Of a DNA stretch of 64,000 nucleotides, positions 1 to 8,640 are shown one piece after another. How positions within the stretch are numbered: position 1 is the first letter of the stretch; each line of letters opens with the position of its first letter. The position numbers and the translations under genes were made by a program. The DNA is from an uncultured Pseudomonadota bacterium (GTDB lineage Bacteria; Pseudomonadota; Gammaproteobacteria; Steroidobacterales; Woeseiaceae). The DNA lies in the NCBI GenBank assembly GCA_913055625.1, contig CAJXJW010000002.1, positions 496,001 to 560,000 on the forward strand, in the 5' to 3' direction. The notes beneath the pieces are model-generated. The model searched no databases. It worked only from the letters and a program-made list of their open reading frames with translations, and was not told the origin of the DNA.

Positions 1-572
1 CCCTCGTTGCGTATGAAGTCGGCGAGTTCGCGGAGCACGCGGAACGGCTTGCGCTGCGCCTCGAAGTCGTCCCGAACCGCCGGAATGCACATCAGCCCGC
101 GCAGCCGCAGCCGCGGCAGTTCGCTGACCGAGCGCGCGAGGCCGGGAACGTCGACCGGCGCGGCACCGTCCTTCGCGGGTTCGTCGTCCAGGTCGACCTG
201 CAGGCAGACGTTCAGCGGCGCCAGGTCGTCCGGGCGCTGCCGGCTGAGGCGCTCCGCGACCTGGAGCCTGTCGATACTGTGAACCCAATCAAAGCGCTCG
301 GCCACGGCCCGTGTTTTATTGCGCTGCAAGCGCCCGATGAAGTGCCAGACGAGGTCGTTTCCGGCCGTGCGTTCGATCTTCGGCAGCGCCTCCTGGACGA
401 CGTTCTCCCCGAAGTCCCGCTGCCCGGCAACGGCGGCCTCGAGGATACGCTCCGGCGGCTGCCGCTTGCTCACCGCGAGCAGCCGGACGGCGGCCGCGTC
501 TCGCCCCGCGTCCCGCGCCGCCCGTGCCAGCAAATCTTTGACTAGCTTTAAGTTTTCCGTGACTCCAATCAC
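1..572 (-). CDS. yggS: YggS-family PLP homeostasis protein (3' end cut by window edge)
   Basis: About 190 N-terminal residues of a YggS/PROSC-type pyridoxal-phosphate-binding protein, which buffers PLP in the cytosol and is not known to be a true racemase. Visible family motifs are AVSKRQP (the PLP lysine region), RDFGENVVQE and WHFIGRLQRNK, in the order expected of the alanine-racemase-like TIM barrel. Translation most likely starts at a GTG at 570-572 (VIGVTENL). No in-frame ATG precedes the conserved region. The gene diverges from pilT, an arrangement also seen in Pseudomonas. The C-terminus lies beyond the left edge, so its integrity cannot be judged. Confidence 0.88.
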   Translation of the reverse strand, partial: MIGVTENLKLVKDLLARAARDAGRDAAAVRLLAVSKRQPPERILEAAVAGQRDFGENVVQEALPKIERTAGNDLVWHFIGRLQRNKTRAVAERFDWVHSIDRLQVAERLSRQRPDDLAPLNVCLQVDLDDEPAKDGAAPVDVPGLARSVSELPRLRLRGLMCIPAVRDDFEAQRKPFRVLRELADFIRNE

Positions 573-593
573 GTTTTGCTCCGGATGCTCCGC

Positions 594-599
594 TATACT
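594..599 (+). promoter_or_regulatory. Candidate -10 box for the pilT operon
   Basis: TATACT lies 70 bases before the pilT start in the yggS/pilT divergent gap. No good -35 is visible at normal spacing, so an activated promoter is possible. Identification rests on the hexamer alone. Confidence 0.35.
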
Positions 600-668
600 A
601 GGCCCAGATTCGCTCCGGGTTATGGTAAGTCCGGGGCCCCGGAAACCTAAGCCGCCAGAGGGAGAAAC

Positions 669-1709
669 ATGCCCGTCGACGTAGCCCAGCTCCTGTCGTT
701 CACGGTCAAGAACAACGCGTCAGACCTGCACCTGTCCGGCGGCGTGCCGCCGATGATCCGCGTCGACGGTGACATCAAGCGAATCAACATGCCTGCGCTC
801 ACGCACAAGGACGTCAATAGCATGGTGTACGACATCATGAATGACAAGCAGCGCAAGGACTACGAAGAATTCCTGGAGACGGACTTTTCCTTCGAGATTC
901 CGAAGCTGGCGCGTTTCCGCGTCAACGCCTTCAACCAGAACCGCGGATCGGCGGCCGTGTTTCGTACGATTCCCTCCGAGATCCTGACGCTGGACGACCT
1001 CGGCGCGCCGAAGATCTTCAAGGACATCTCGATGCACCCGCGCGGCATCGTGCTCGTGACGGGCCCGACGGGTTCCGGTAAGTCGACGACGCTGGCGGCG
1101 ATGGTCGACTACATCAACGAGAACAAGCCCGACCACATCCTCACGATCGAGGACCCGATCGAGTTCGTCCACGAATCCAAAAAATCGCTCATCAACCAGC
1201 GCGAAGTGCATCGCGACACGCTCGGCTTCAACGAGGCACTGCGTTCCGCACTGCGCGAGGATCCGGACGTGATCCTGGTCGGCGAGCTCCGCGACCTCGA
1301 GACCATTCGCCTGGCGCTGACTGCCGCCGAGACCGGCCACCTCGTCTTCGGCACGCTGCACACCAGTTCTGCCGCAAAGACGATCGACCGCGTCGTCGAC
1401 GTGTTCCCGGCCGCCGAGAAGGAAATGGTCCGCGCCATGCTGTCCGAGTCGCTGCGCGCCGTGATTTCACAGACCCTGCTGAAAAAGATCGGCGGCGGAC
1501 GCATCGCGGCGCACGAGATCATGATCGGCACGCCGGCCATCCGAAACCTGATTCGCGAGGGCAAGATCGCGCAGATGTACTCCGCGATCCAGACAGGTCA
1601 GGGCTCGGGTATGCACACGCTCGACCAGAACCTGGCCGAGCTGATGTCCAAGGGCCTGATCAGCAAGGAAGAGGCACGCTTCAGGGCAGTGAATAAAGAG
1701 AACTTCTGA
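669..1709 (+). CDS. pilT: Type IV pilus retraction ATPase PilT
   Basis: 346 residues, the usual PilT length. This hexameric ATPase powers type IVa pilus retraction at the inner-membrane base. The N-terminal PAS-like domain (about 1-110) is followed by a RecA-like core with Walker A GPTGSGKST at about 132-140, the Asp box IEDPIEF near 160, Walker B PDVILVGE around 199-206 and a His box GHLVFGTLHT near 223-232. The C-terminal AIRNLIREGK motif, characteristic of true PilT and needed for retraction, is intact near 288-297 and distinguishes this gene from its two downstream paralogues. A purine-rich RBS (GAGGGAGAAAC) precedes the ATG. It is first in a three-gene operon. Confidence 0.96.
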   Translation: MPVDVAQLLSFTVKNNASDLHLSGGVPPMIRVDGDIKRINMPALTHKDVNSMVYDIMNDKQRKDYEEFLETDFSFEIPKLARFRVNAFNQNRGSAAVFRTIPSEILTLDDLGAPKIFKDISMHPRGIVLVTGPTGSGKSTTLAAMVDYINENKPDHILTIEDPIEFVHESKKSLINQREVHRDTLGFNEALRSALREDPDVILVGELRDLETIRLALTAAETGHLVFGTLHTSSAAKTIDRVVDVFPAAEKEMVRAMLSESLRAVISQTLLKKIGGGRIAAHEIMIGTPAIRNLIREGKIAQMYSAIQTGQGSGMHTLDQNLAELMSKGLISKEEARFRAVNKENF

Positions 1710-1726
1710 GACGGGAGTCCGGCGAG

Positions 1727-2884
1727 ATGGAACGCGAACAAGCGGTACGACTGACACAGAACCTGCTTCGGAAGATGGTGGAGCGGAACGGCTCCGACCT
1801 GTTCATTACCTGCGGATTTCCGCCGGCGATCAAGGTGGACGGCACGATCCACAAGGCCACCGACACGGCGTTGTCGCCGGACCAGGCGGCGATCATGGTC
1901 CGCTCGATCATGAACGACAAGCAGATCAAGGAGTTCGATGCGACGAAGGAGTGCAACTTCGCGATCGCGCCCCAGGGCATCGGCCGCTTCCGCGTCAGCG
2001 CGTTCATCCAGCAGGGCTACGTCGGCGCGGTACTGCGCACGATCACGACCGAGATCCCTACGCTCGAGGACCTCGACCTGCCGCCGATCCTGAAAGACGT
2101 CGTCATGAACAAGCGCGGGCTCGCCATCGTCGTCGGCGGTACCGGCTCGGGTAAGTCCACGACGCTGGCAGCGATGATCGGCCACCGCAACGAAAACTCG
2201 CGCGGCCACATCGTCTCGATCGAAGACCCGGTCGAGTACGTGCACCCGCACAAGGGCTGCGTCATTACTCAGCGCGAGGTCGGCGTCGATACGGAGACAT
2301 GGCACGCGGCGCTGAAGAATACGTTGCGGCAGGCGCCCGACGTGATCCTGATCGGCGAAATTCGCGACAAGGAGACGATGGAGTACGGCATCCAGTTTGC
2401 CGAGACCGGCCACCTGTGTCTCGCGACGCTGCACGCGAACAGCGCGAACCAGGCGCTCGACCGCATCATCAACTTTTTCCCGGAAGAGCGCCGCCAGCAG
2501 CTGCTGATGGACCTGTCCCTGAATACCAAGGCCATTATCTCGCAGCGACTGCTTCCCAGGGAGGGCGGTATCGGACGCATCGCGGCGATGGAGATCATGT
2601 TGAACACGCCGCTGATCCAGGACCTGATCTTCAAGGGCGAGGTCGGCCAGATCAAGGAGATCATGGCCAAGTCCACGCGGCTCGGCATGCAGACCTTCGA
2701 CCAGGCGCTGTTCGACCTGTACGAGCAGGGCATCATTTCCTACGAGGAAGCGATGCGAAACGCGGATTCGAAGAACGAACTGCGCCTGCGCGTCAAGCTC
2801 GAGTCGAAGCGCGATTCATCGATTGCGGATCAGCAGTCGGACAGCCTGCACATCATGGAAGAGGATACGGCGCGGACCTTCTGA
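1727..2884 (+). CDS. pilU: PilU-type pilus retraction ATPase
   Basis: 385 residues, matching PilU (about 380). Walker A GGTGSGKST is at about 137-145, Walker B DVILIGE at 205-211, and the His-box region reads AETGHLCLATLHANSANQAL, the wording typical of PilU rather than PilT. It lacks the AIRNLIRE motif and has LIQDLIFKGE in the same place. PilU is a PilT-dependent accessory retraction ATPase. The start ATG lies 17 bases after pilT with GGGAG about 9 bases upstream, so the genes are co-transcribed. The C-terminal tail after about residue 350 is longer than in the third paralogue. Confidence 0.92.
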   Translation: MEREQAVRLTQNLLRKMVERNGSDLFITCGFPPAIKVDGTIHKATDTALSPDQAAIMVRSIMNDKQIKEFDATKECNFAIAPQGIGRFRVSAFIQQGYVGAVLRTITTEIPTLEDLDLPPILKDVVMNKRGLAIVVGGTGSGKSTTLAAMIGHRNENSRGHIVSIEDPVEYVHPHKGCVITQREVGVDTETWHAALKNTLRQAPDVILIGEIRDKETMEYGIQFAETGHLCLATLHANSANQALDRIINFFPEERRQQLLMDLSLNTKAIISQRLLPREGGIGRIAAMEIMLNTPLIQDLIFKGEVGQIKEIMAKSTRLGMQTFDQALFDLYEQGIISYEEAMRNADSKNELRLRVKLESKRDSSIADQQSDSLHIMEEDTARTF

Positions 2885-2910
2885 GCCGCCCGACAAAGGA
2901 TTTCGCCGCA

Positions 2911-3969
2911 ATGAACGTCAAACCGTTGTTCAAGCTGATGGTGGAGAAGAAGGCGTCGGACCTGTTCTTCGCGCCGTTTGCCCCGGCCAAGATCAAGATC
3001 GAAGGCAAGATCATGCCGGTCAACAAGCTCGAGATGACGCCGAAGATGGTGAAACAGGCGGCGTTCGAGCTGATGAACGACGAGCAGCTCGAGTACTTCC
3101 AGCGGGAGCTCGAGATCGACTTCGCCATCTCGGAGCCTGGGCTAGGGCGTTTTCGCGTCAATATCTTCCACCAGCGCAGCAACGTCGGCATGGTGCTGCG
3201 CTACATCACGAACGACGTGCCCTCGCTCGACGATCTCGGCATGCCGGAGCAGCTCAAGGATCTCGTCATGCTCCGCCGCGGGCTGATCCTGATGGTCGGC
3301 GCGACCGGCGCCGGCAAGTCGACGACGCTGGCGGCGATGATCAACCACCGCAACGAGAAGACCTCGTCGCACATCATCACGATCGAGGACCCGATCGAAT
3401 TCCTGCACCCGAACAAGCAGTCGATCGTCAACCAGCGCGAGGTCGGGCTCGACACGAAGTCCTATGCCCGGGCCCTGAAGAGCGCCGTGCGCGCAGCGCC
3501 GGATGTCATCCAGATCGGCGAGATCCGCGACCGCGAGGCCATGCAGTCCGCGCTGGACATGGCCGGTACCGGCCACCTGGTGCTCGCGACACTGCACTCC
3601 AACAACGCACCGGAAACCCTGGACCGCATCATCAACCTGTTCCCGCGGGACCAGCACTCGCAGGTGTTCATGGACCTCGCGCATTACCTGCGCGCGATCC
3701 TGGCGCAGCGCCTCGTCCGCAGCCGCAACGGCAAGCGCGTGGCGGCCGTGGAACTCATGCTGAACACGCCGCACATCAAGGACCTGGTCCTGAAGGGCGA
3801 TATCTCGGCCGTGAAGGAAGCGCACAAGGAGTCGGGCGAGCAGGGCATGCAGAACTTCGACGACGCGCTGCTGAACCTCTACAAGGCCGGCACCATCACG
3901 CTCGACGAGGCCATGTCGCACGCCGATTCACGGTCCAACCTCGAAGCCAAGATCAACTTCGGCGGCTGA
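2911..3969 (+). CDS. Third PilT/PilU-family ATPase, PilU-like
   Basis: 352 residues from the ATG after a 26-base gap. The same reading frame is open far upstream, but the conserved N-terminus begins here. Walker A GATGAGKST is at about 130-138 and Walker B APDVIQIGE near 197-204; the His box GTGHLVLATLHSNNAPETL and the PilU-like HIKDLVLKGD in place of AIRNLIRE are all present, so it should be an active ATPase. It differs from the preceding pilU throughout (for example MVEKKASDLFFAPFAPAK versus MVERNGSDLFITCGFPP), so it is an old paralogue, not a recent copy. Its role could be accessory retraction under another condition or for another pilus. A specific function is not deducible. Confidence 0.88.
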   Translation: MNVKPLFKLMVEKKASDLFFAPFAPAKIKIEGKIMPVNKLEMTPKMVKQAAFELMNDEQLEYFQRELEIDFAISEPGLGRFRVNIFHQRSNVGMVLRYITNDVPSLDDLGMPEQLKDLVMLRRGLILMVGATGAGKSTTLAAMINHRNEKTSSHIITIEDPIEFLHPNKQSIVNQREVGLDTKSYARALKSAVRAAPDVIQIGEIRDREAMQSALDMAGTGHLVLATLHSNNAPETLDRIINLFPRDQHSQVFMDLAHYLRAILAQRLVRSRNGKRVAAVELMLNTPHIKDLVLKGDISAVKEAHKESGEQGMQNFDDALLNLYKAGTITLDEAMSHADSRSNLEAKINFGG

Positions 3970-4072
3970 CGGGCCGCTGCGCGGCGTCAGGCGGCGCGAT
4001 ACGGCGTATTGCTGAACCGGGGCCAACAGGCTCAGACTTCTCTTCCCTGACATGAACATCGGGAGAGGGAAT

Positions 4073-4501
4073 ATGGGCGACAAACATACGGGCACGTGTT
4101 TCTGCGGGGCGGTCGAGGTCGAGGCAAGCGGCGCGCCGTTCGCAATGGGGTATTGCCACTGCAAGGACTGCCGGGCGTGGAGCGCGGGGCCGGTCAACGC
4201 GTTCACGCTCTGGACGCGCGATGCCGTCCGCGTGACCCGCGGTGCGGAACACCTGGCGAGTTACACGAAGAACGGTGCGTCGATCCGGCAGTCCTGCAAG
4301 AAGTGTGGCGGCAACATGATGTCCGATCACCCCGCGCTCGACTTCACGGATATCTTCGCGGCAATTCTGCCGACGCTCTCGTTCGAGCCGGGCGTGCACG
4401 TCAACTACGCATCGGCGGTCCTGCGCATCCCCGACGGGCTGCCGAAGCTCAAGGACTTTCCGGCGGAAATGGGCGGATCCGGCGAGACGGTGCCGGAGTA
4501 G
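4073..4501 (+). CDS. GFA/CENP-V fold zinc protein
   Basis: 142 residues if started at the ATG preceded by GGGAGAGGGA (4061-4070). An in-frame ATG at 4052 would add seven residues. The cysteine pattern GTCFCGAVEV, YCHCKDCR and CKKCGGN gives the two zinc sites of the glutathione-dependent formaldehyde-activating (GFA) family. Most members of this fold are uncharacterised and do not act on formaldehyde, so the substrate is unknown. It stands alone and converges on pyrK with only five bases between the stops. Confidence 0.82.
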   Translation: MGDKHTGTCFCGAVEVEASGAPFAMGYCHCKDCRAWSAGPVNAFTLWTRDAVRVTRGAEHLASYTKNGASIRQSCKKCGGNMMSDHPALDFTDIFAAILPTLSFEPGVHVNYASAVLRIPDGLPKLKDFPAEMGGSGETVPE

Positions 4502-4506
4502 CGGCT

Positions 4507-5406
4507 CTACCAGTCGACCGACCTGGCGTCGAACACCGGGCCGTCGACGCAGACGCGTTTCATCGCCTTGCCGGTTTTGGTAAGGATCGGCACGGTGCAC
4601 CCGGCGCAGCCGCCGACCGCACAGGCCATGAACTCCTCGAGCGATACCTCGCACGCGACCCCGTGCCGTTCGGCCAGCGCGGCCACGGCCTTCAGCATCG
4701 GCGTCGGTCCGCAGGTGAAGATCTTGACCTCGGCAAGTTCGCCGGGCGACAGCGTGCGCAGCCAGCGGTCCGCGAGGTCGGTGACGAAGCCGTCGTGGCA
4801 ACCGGGAAACCCGGCGAGGCTCGTCAGGCGCGCCGGGATGCCCCAGGACTCGAGCAGCGGCATCGTGCTGTTCGTGCCGTCGGCAATGCCCGGAACATCG
4901 ATCGCGGATGCCGTGAGTTCGAAAGGGAACGGCAACTCCGAGCCGAGGATGGCAAACGGCCGGTAGCGCGCGTCGTGGCGGAGGCGGTCCGCGAGGAACA
5001 CCATGGGCGGGATGCCGACGCCGCCGCCGATCAGGAGACATCGCGGCCGCGCCGGGTCGGGGTTGAAGGGCATGCCGATCGGGCCCAGCACGCTGATCAC
5101 GTCGCCGGCACGCTTGCGCGACAACGCGCGCAGGCCATCGCCGACGTTCTTGAACAGTACTTCGATCCAGTCGTCCCCGGTCCGCATGATGGACAGCGGG
5201 CGCCTCATCGGCAGCGCGTCAGCGCAGGTGACGTGCACGAAGGTCCCCGGCTTCGCGTTCGCCGCGCACCTGGGCGCGCGGATACGCTGGATGAATTGCT
5301 CCCCCGCGAACGGGTGCACCTGCAGGATCTCGGCATCTTCGACGAACAGCGTGTTGCGATTGCGTTGCGCGTGTCGCCGCGCTTCCGTCTGCGCCGCGGT
5401 CATCAC
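4507..5406 (-). CDS. pyrK: PyrK-like dihydroorotate dehydrogenase electron-transfer subunit
   Basis: 299 residues. FAD-domain motifs RRPLSIMR and LGPIGMPF are followed by an NAD-domain GGGVGIPPM and CGPTPML. A C-terminal 2Fe-2S cluster site (Cys262-x4-Cys267-x2-Cys270-x15-Cys286) ends in the family signature KRVCVDGPVF. In DHODB enzymes this subunit passes electrons from PyrD to NAD. The ATG overlaps the pyrB stop by four bases (ATGA), so translation is probably coupled. No pyrD lies in the window. Gammaproteobacteria generally use the membrane quinone-linked class 2 PyrD, which makes this partner unexpected. Confidence 0.85.
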   Translation of the reverse strand: MMTAAQTEARRHAQRNRNTLFVEDAEILQVHPFAGEQFIQRIRAPRCAANAKPGTFVHVTCADALPMRRPLSIMRTGDDWIEVLFKNVGDGLRALSRKRAGDVISVLGPIGMPFNPDPARPRCLLIGGGVGIPPMVFLADRLRHDARYRPFAILGSELPFPFELTASAIDVPGIADGTNSTMPLLESWGIPARLTSLAGFPGCHDGFVTDLADRWLRTLSPGELAEVKIFTCGPTPMLKAVAALAERHGVACEVSLEEFMACAVGGCAGCTVPILTKTGKAMKRVCVDGPVFDARSVDW

Positions 5407-6398
5407 ACCATTCCCGTGGCGCGGGCCACGTGCGCGAGCACCGCCATTCGCACCCCGACGCCGTTCGTCACCTGGCGGGTGATCACCGATCGCCGGCCAT
5501 CGGCGAGCGCGCCGTCGATCTCGATACCGCGGTTCATCGGGCCCGGGTGCATGACGATCGCGTCCGGCCGGGCAACGCGCATGCGTTCTTCGTTGATGCC
5601 GAAATTGGCGACGTAGTCGTCGATTGACAGCACACTGTCGAGATCGTCGATGCGCTCCTTCTGGATCCGCAGCGCCATGACGACGTCCGCATCGCGCAGG
5701 CCATCCTCGAGGCTGTCGGTCACGGTAGCGAACGCGAGGTCGTCGTCGTCCGCCGCCATGGCTGGTGGCGAGACGAGCCGCAGGTCGCCGACGCCGAGGG
5801 TGTGCAACCCCTGGGCCGTGGAGCGGGCGACGCGAGAATGCCGGATGTCACCGACGATCGCCACCGTCAACGCTGCGAAGTCGGCCTTGTGCTGGCGGAT
5901 CGTGAGCAGGTCGAGCAGGCCCTGTGTCGGGTGCGACACGTCGGCCTCGCCGGCATTCAGAACACAGACGTGCTCGTGAACGTGGCGCGCGATGTAGGCC
6001 GGGATGCCGGCGCCCGCATCGCGCACGACCATGACGTCGACCGCCATCGCCTCGAGCGTGTAGATGGTGTCGAGAATGCTTTCGCCCTTCTTGCGCGATG
6101 ACGTGTTCACGTCGAGGTTCAGCACGTCCGCGCCGAGGCGGCGGCCGGCCAAGTCGAAGGAAGCGCGCGTCCGTGTGCTGGGCTCGAAGAACAAGTTGCC
6201 GATGGTCCGGCCCGCGAGGAGGCGGCTCCGGACCGGGGCGGCCCCGACCGGGCTCAGGTAGCTTTCCGCGTCGTCCAGCAACCGGACGAGCAGGTCCCGG
6301 TCCAGGCCCTTCAGGGTCAGCAGGTGCCGAAGGCGGCCGTCGGGCGTGAGCTGGAGTTCGGTGTCCCTGCCGGGCAGCGTCTGGGGGTCGGCGTTCAT
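5403..6398 (-). CDS. pyrB: Aspartate carbamoyltransferase catalytic subunit
   Basis: 331 residues, with an N-terminal extension like the roughly 334-residue class A Pseudomonas enzyme. It makes carbamoyl-aspartate in de novo pyrimidine synthesis. The carbamoyl-phosphate site FFEPSTRTRAS is at about 70-80, HPTQG at 156-160, and the C-terminal MHPGPMNRGIEI is intact. Class A ATCases are usually followed by an inactive dihydroorotase (pyrC'), but here the overlapping neighbour is pyrK and no pyrI or pyrC is nearby. The ATG lies 84 bases downstream of the kbp stop on the same strand. Confidence 0.95.
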   Translation of the reverse strand: MNADPQTLPGRDTELQLTPDGRLRHLLTLKGLDRDLLVRLLDDAESYLSPVGAAPVRSRLLAGRTIGNLFFEPSTRTRASFDLAGRRLGADVLNLDVNTSSRKKGESILDTIYTLEAMAVDVMVVRDAGAGIPAYIARHVHEHVCVLNAGEADVSHPTQGLLDLLTIRQHKADFAALTVAIVGDIRHSRVARSTAQGLHTLGVGDLRLVSPPAMAADDDDLAFATVTDSLEDGLRDADVVMALRIQKERIDDLDSVLSIDDYVANFGINEERMRVARPDAIVMHPGPMNRGIEIDGALADGRRSVITRQVTNGVGVRMAVLAHVARATGMV

Positions 6399-6482
6399 CG
6401 GGCGTGCATTGTACCGGGATTGGCGGGGGCGGGCGCGTGAATCCGGGCCCGCCGCCGTGCCTGCCTGCCGCCCGGCCGCCGG

Positions 6483-6941
6483 TCAGTCTTTCGGGATGCG
6501 AATCTTCTGCCCCGGGTAGATCTTGTCGGGGTCCGCGATGATGTCCTTGTTCGCCTCGAAGATGCGCACGTATTGCGACGCCTTGCCGTAGAATTTTTTC
6601 GCGATGGCGCCGAGCGTATCGCCCTTCACGATCGTGTAGTACTCGACGGCGGCCGGTGGCGGTTCGGCGGGCGCCTTCTCCGCCGGCGGGTCGACCGCGA
6701 GGTCGTCCGCGACGACTTTTTCGACGCCTTTGACGTTGCCGACCATCAGGATGGCGCTGTCACGGGTCGCCTCGTTGACGCAGTCCCCGCAGACGGTGGC
6801 GACGCCGTCATCGAACGCCACGTCGATGTTGCGGATGCCGGACGTGCGGATCTCCAGCATCTCTTTGATCTTTCGCGCTGCCTCGGCATCCGTGTTGAAG
6901 AGCTGGCTGCCGGCTTCCTTGACGAAGTCCAGAAATCCCAT
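6483..6941 (-). CDS. kbp: BON-LysM protein, Kbp/YgaU-like
   Basis: 152 residues, close to the 149-residue E. coli Kbp (YgaU). It begins with MGFLDFVKEAG, has a BON domain at about 20-85 (VATVCGDCVNEATRD), a short proline/alanine linker and a C-terminal LysM domain (YYTIVKGDTLGAIAKKFYG to KIYPGQKIRIPKD). Kbp is a soluble cytoplasmic potassium-binding protein in E. coli. There is no signal peptide here, in agreement. A strong AGGGAGG precedes the ATG. Confidence 0.88.
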   Translation of the reverse strand: MGFLDFVKEAGSQLFNTDAEAARKIKEMLEIRTSGIRNIDVAFDDGVATVCGDCVNEATRDSAILMVGNVKGVEKVVADDLAVDPPAEKAPAEPPPAAVEYYTIVKGDTLGAIAKKFYGKASQYVRIFEANKDIIADPDKIYPGQKIRIPKD

Positions 6942-7080
6942 GTCGTGCCTCCCTGTTCCTTATTGTTGACAGTGCCCGCGGGCGGGACGAACCTGTGTTG
7001 TAAGGAGTGTAACAACGGATGCCGCGTAGTGCCGGCAAATCGCGCTGCCGCGGACCGCAATCTGAATCGAAAGGTAAAAA

Positions 7081-8637
7081 ATGCAACACCGTACCGTCAA
7101 CGCCCTGCGCACGATCCTGCTCGCCGCCGCCACCGTTGCCACCGGCGCCTGTTCCGTCAACCCGGTCACCGGGGAACGCGAGCTCGTGCTCGTCAGCGAG
7201 CAACAGGAACTGCAGATGGGCGAGCAGGCGTACTTCGCGTCCCAGCAGTCACAGGGCGGTGAGTACGACATCGACCCGGAGCTGACGCGCTACGTGCGGG
7301 ACGTCGGCTACCGCCTCGCCGCGGTCAGCGACCGGCAGCTTCCTTACGAGTTCGTCATCCTCAACAACTCGGTCCCGAACGCCTGGGCGCTGCCCGGCGG
7401 CAAGATCGCGATCAATCGAGGCCTGCTGACGGAGCTCGACTCGGAGGCCGAGCTCGCAGCGGTGCTCGGCCATGAGATCGTGCACGCGGCGGCCCGGCAT
7501 TCCGCGCAGCAGGTGACCCGCGGCATGTTGTCGCAGGTGCTGGTGGTCGCGACCGCGGTCGTCGCCAGCGACACGGACTACGGGGGGCTCGCCGTCGGCG
7601 GCGCGGGACTCGCGGCGCAGCTCGTCAACACGCGCTACGGACGCAGCGCGGAGCTCGAGTCGGACGAATACGGCATGAAGTACATGTCGAAGGCGGGCTA
7701 CGACCCGCAGGGCGCCGTGCACCTGCAGGAAACCTTCGTGCGGCTGAACGACGGGCACCGGACGGACTGGCTGAGCGGCCTGTTCGCGAGCCACCCGCCG
7801 TCGCAGGAGCGTGTCGAGGCGAACCGTGCAACGGCGTCGTCGCTGCCGGCGGGCGGCAGGCTGGGGCGCGACGAGTACCGGCAGCAGATGCAGCGCACGC
7901 TGAACGCCGAGGCGGCCTACGCCCTGTACGACGAAGGGCGCAAGGCGCTGTCGCAGGGCGACCGGAAGACGGCGCTGGACCGCGCCAACGCGGCACTCGA
8001 CCTGCTGCCGGAGGAGGCGCACTTTCACGCGCTTCGCGGTGACGTGCGAATGCTCGACAAGAACTACAAGGACGCGATCACGAACTACACGCGGGCGATG
8101 GAACGCCGCGACAAGTTTTTCTACTACCCCCTGCAACGCGGCCTGGCGCGCCGTCAGGCCGGCGACCTGCAGGGGGCACGGGCGGACCTGGAGCGCAGCC
8201 GAGAGCTGATGCCGACGGCGCCGGCCGAGATGGCGCTCGGCAGCATCGCGGAGCGTGAGGGCCGCTTCGACGCAGCGATCGGCCACTACAAGGTCGTGGC
8301 GAAGGCGGGTGGGGACATCGGCGAGTCGGCGGCGATGTCGCTGGCCCGGCTCGAGATGCCGCGGCAGCCGGGCGCCTATTTCGCGACCCAGTGCGGTGCC
8401 GATAGCAAGGGCAACCTGGTCGTCGCGGTACAGAACCGGGCGCCGGCTACCGTGAGCAACGTCGTCATCGCGATCGACGTGGCGGACAGCGCCGGCCAGG
8501 TTCGCCGGCTCACGCGCGAACTCGCCGGCACGCTGGCGTCCGGGGGCGTGGGCCGCGTCAACACGGGCATCGGCCCCTACAGCGGTGGCGCCTGCCCGGT
8601 GAGCGTCGTCGGCGCGCGCATCGTCGAACGCCCGTGA
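7081..8637 (+). CDS. M48-family metalloprotease lipoprotein with TPR region
   Basis: 518 residues. The lipobox TGAC places the lipidated Cys at 24. The zinc motif HEIVH is at 131-135, with a downstream ELESDEYG supplying the third ligand, as in BepA/LoiP-type M48 peptidases. From about 280 to 430 there are helical repeats resembling TPRs (ALSQGDRKTALDRANAALDLLPEEA), then a beta-rich C-terminal domain. The combination suggests envelope or outer-membrane-protein quality control. Its start has GAAAGG in good position. It converges on the DUF885 gene with three bases between stops. Confidence 0.9.
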   Translation: MQHRTVNALRTILLAAATVATGACSVNPVTGERELVLVSEQQELQMGEQAYFASQQSQGGEYDIDPELTRYVRDVGYRLAAVSDRQLPYEFVILNNSVPNAWALPGGKIAINRGLLTELDSEAELAAVLGHEIVHAAARHSAQQVTRGMLSQVLVVATAVVASDTDYGGLAVGGAGLAAQLVNTRYGRSAELESDEYGMKYMSKAGYDPQGAVHLQETFVRLNDGHRTDWLSGLFASHPPSQERVEANRATASSLPAGGRLGRDEYRQQMQRTLNAEAAYALYDEGRKALSQGDRKTALDRANAALDLLPEEAHFHALRGDVRMLDKNYKDAITNYTRAMERRDKFFYYPLQRGLARRQAGDLQGARADLERSRELMPTAPAEMALGSIAEREGRFDAAIGHYKVVAKAGGDIGESAAMSLARLEMPRQPGAYFATQCGADSKGNLVVAVQNRAPATVSNVVIAIDVADSAGQVRRLTRELAGTLASGGVGRVNTGIGPYSGGACPVSVVGARIVERP

Positions 8638-8640
8638 GAA

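Noticed and set aside
2299..2910. Upstream extension of the third PilT/PilU-family gene
   Set aside because: The frame is open through pilU, but the conserved N-terminus of the family begins at 2911 and the extension is a shadow of pilU.
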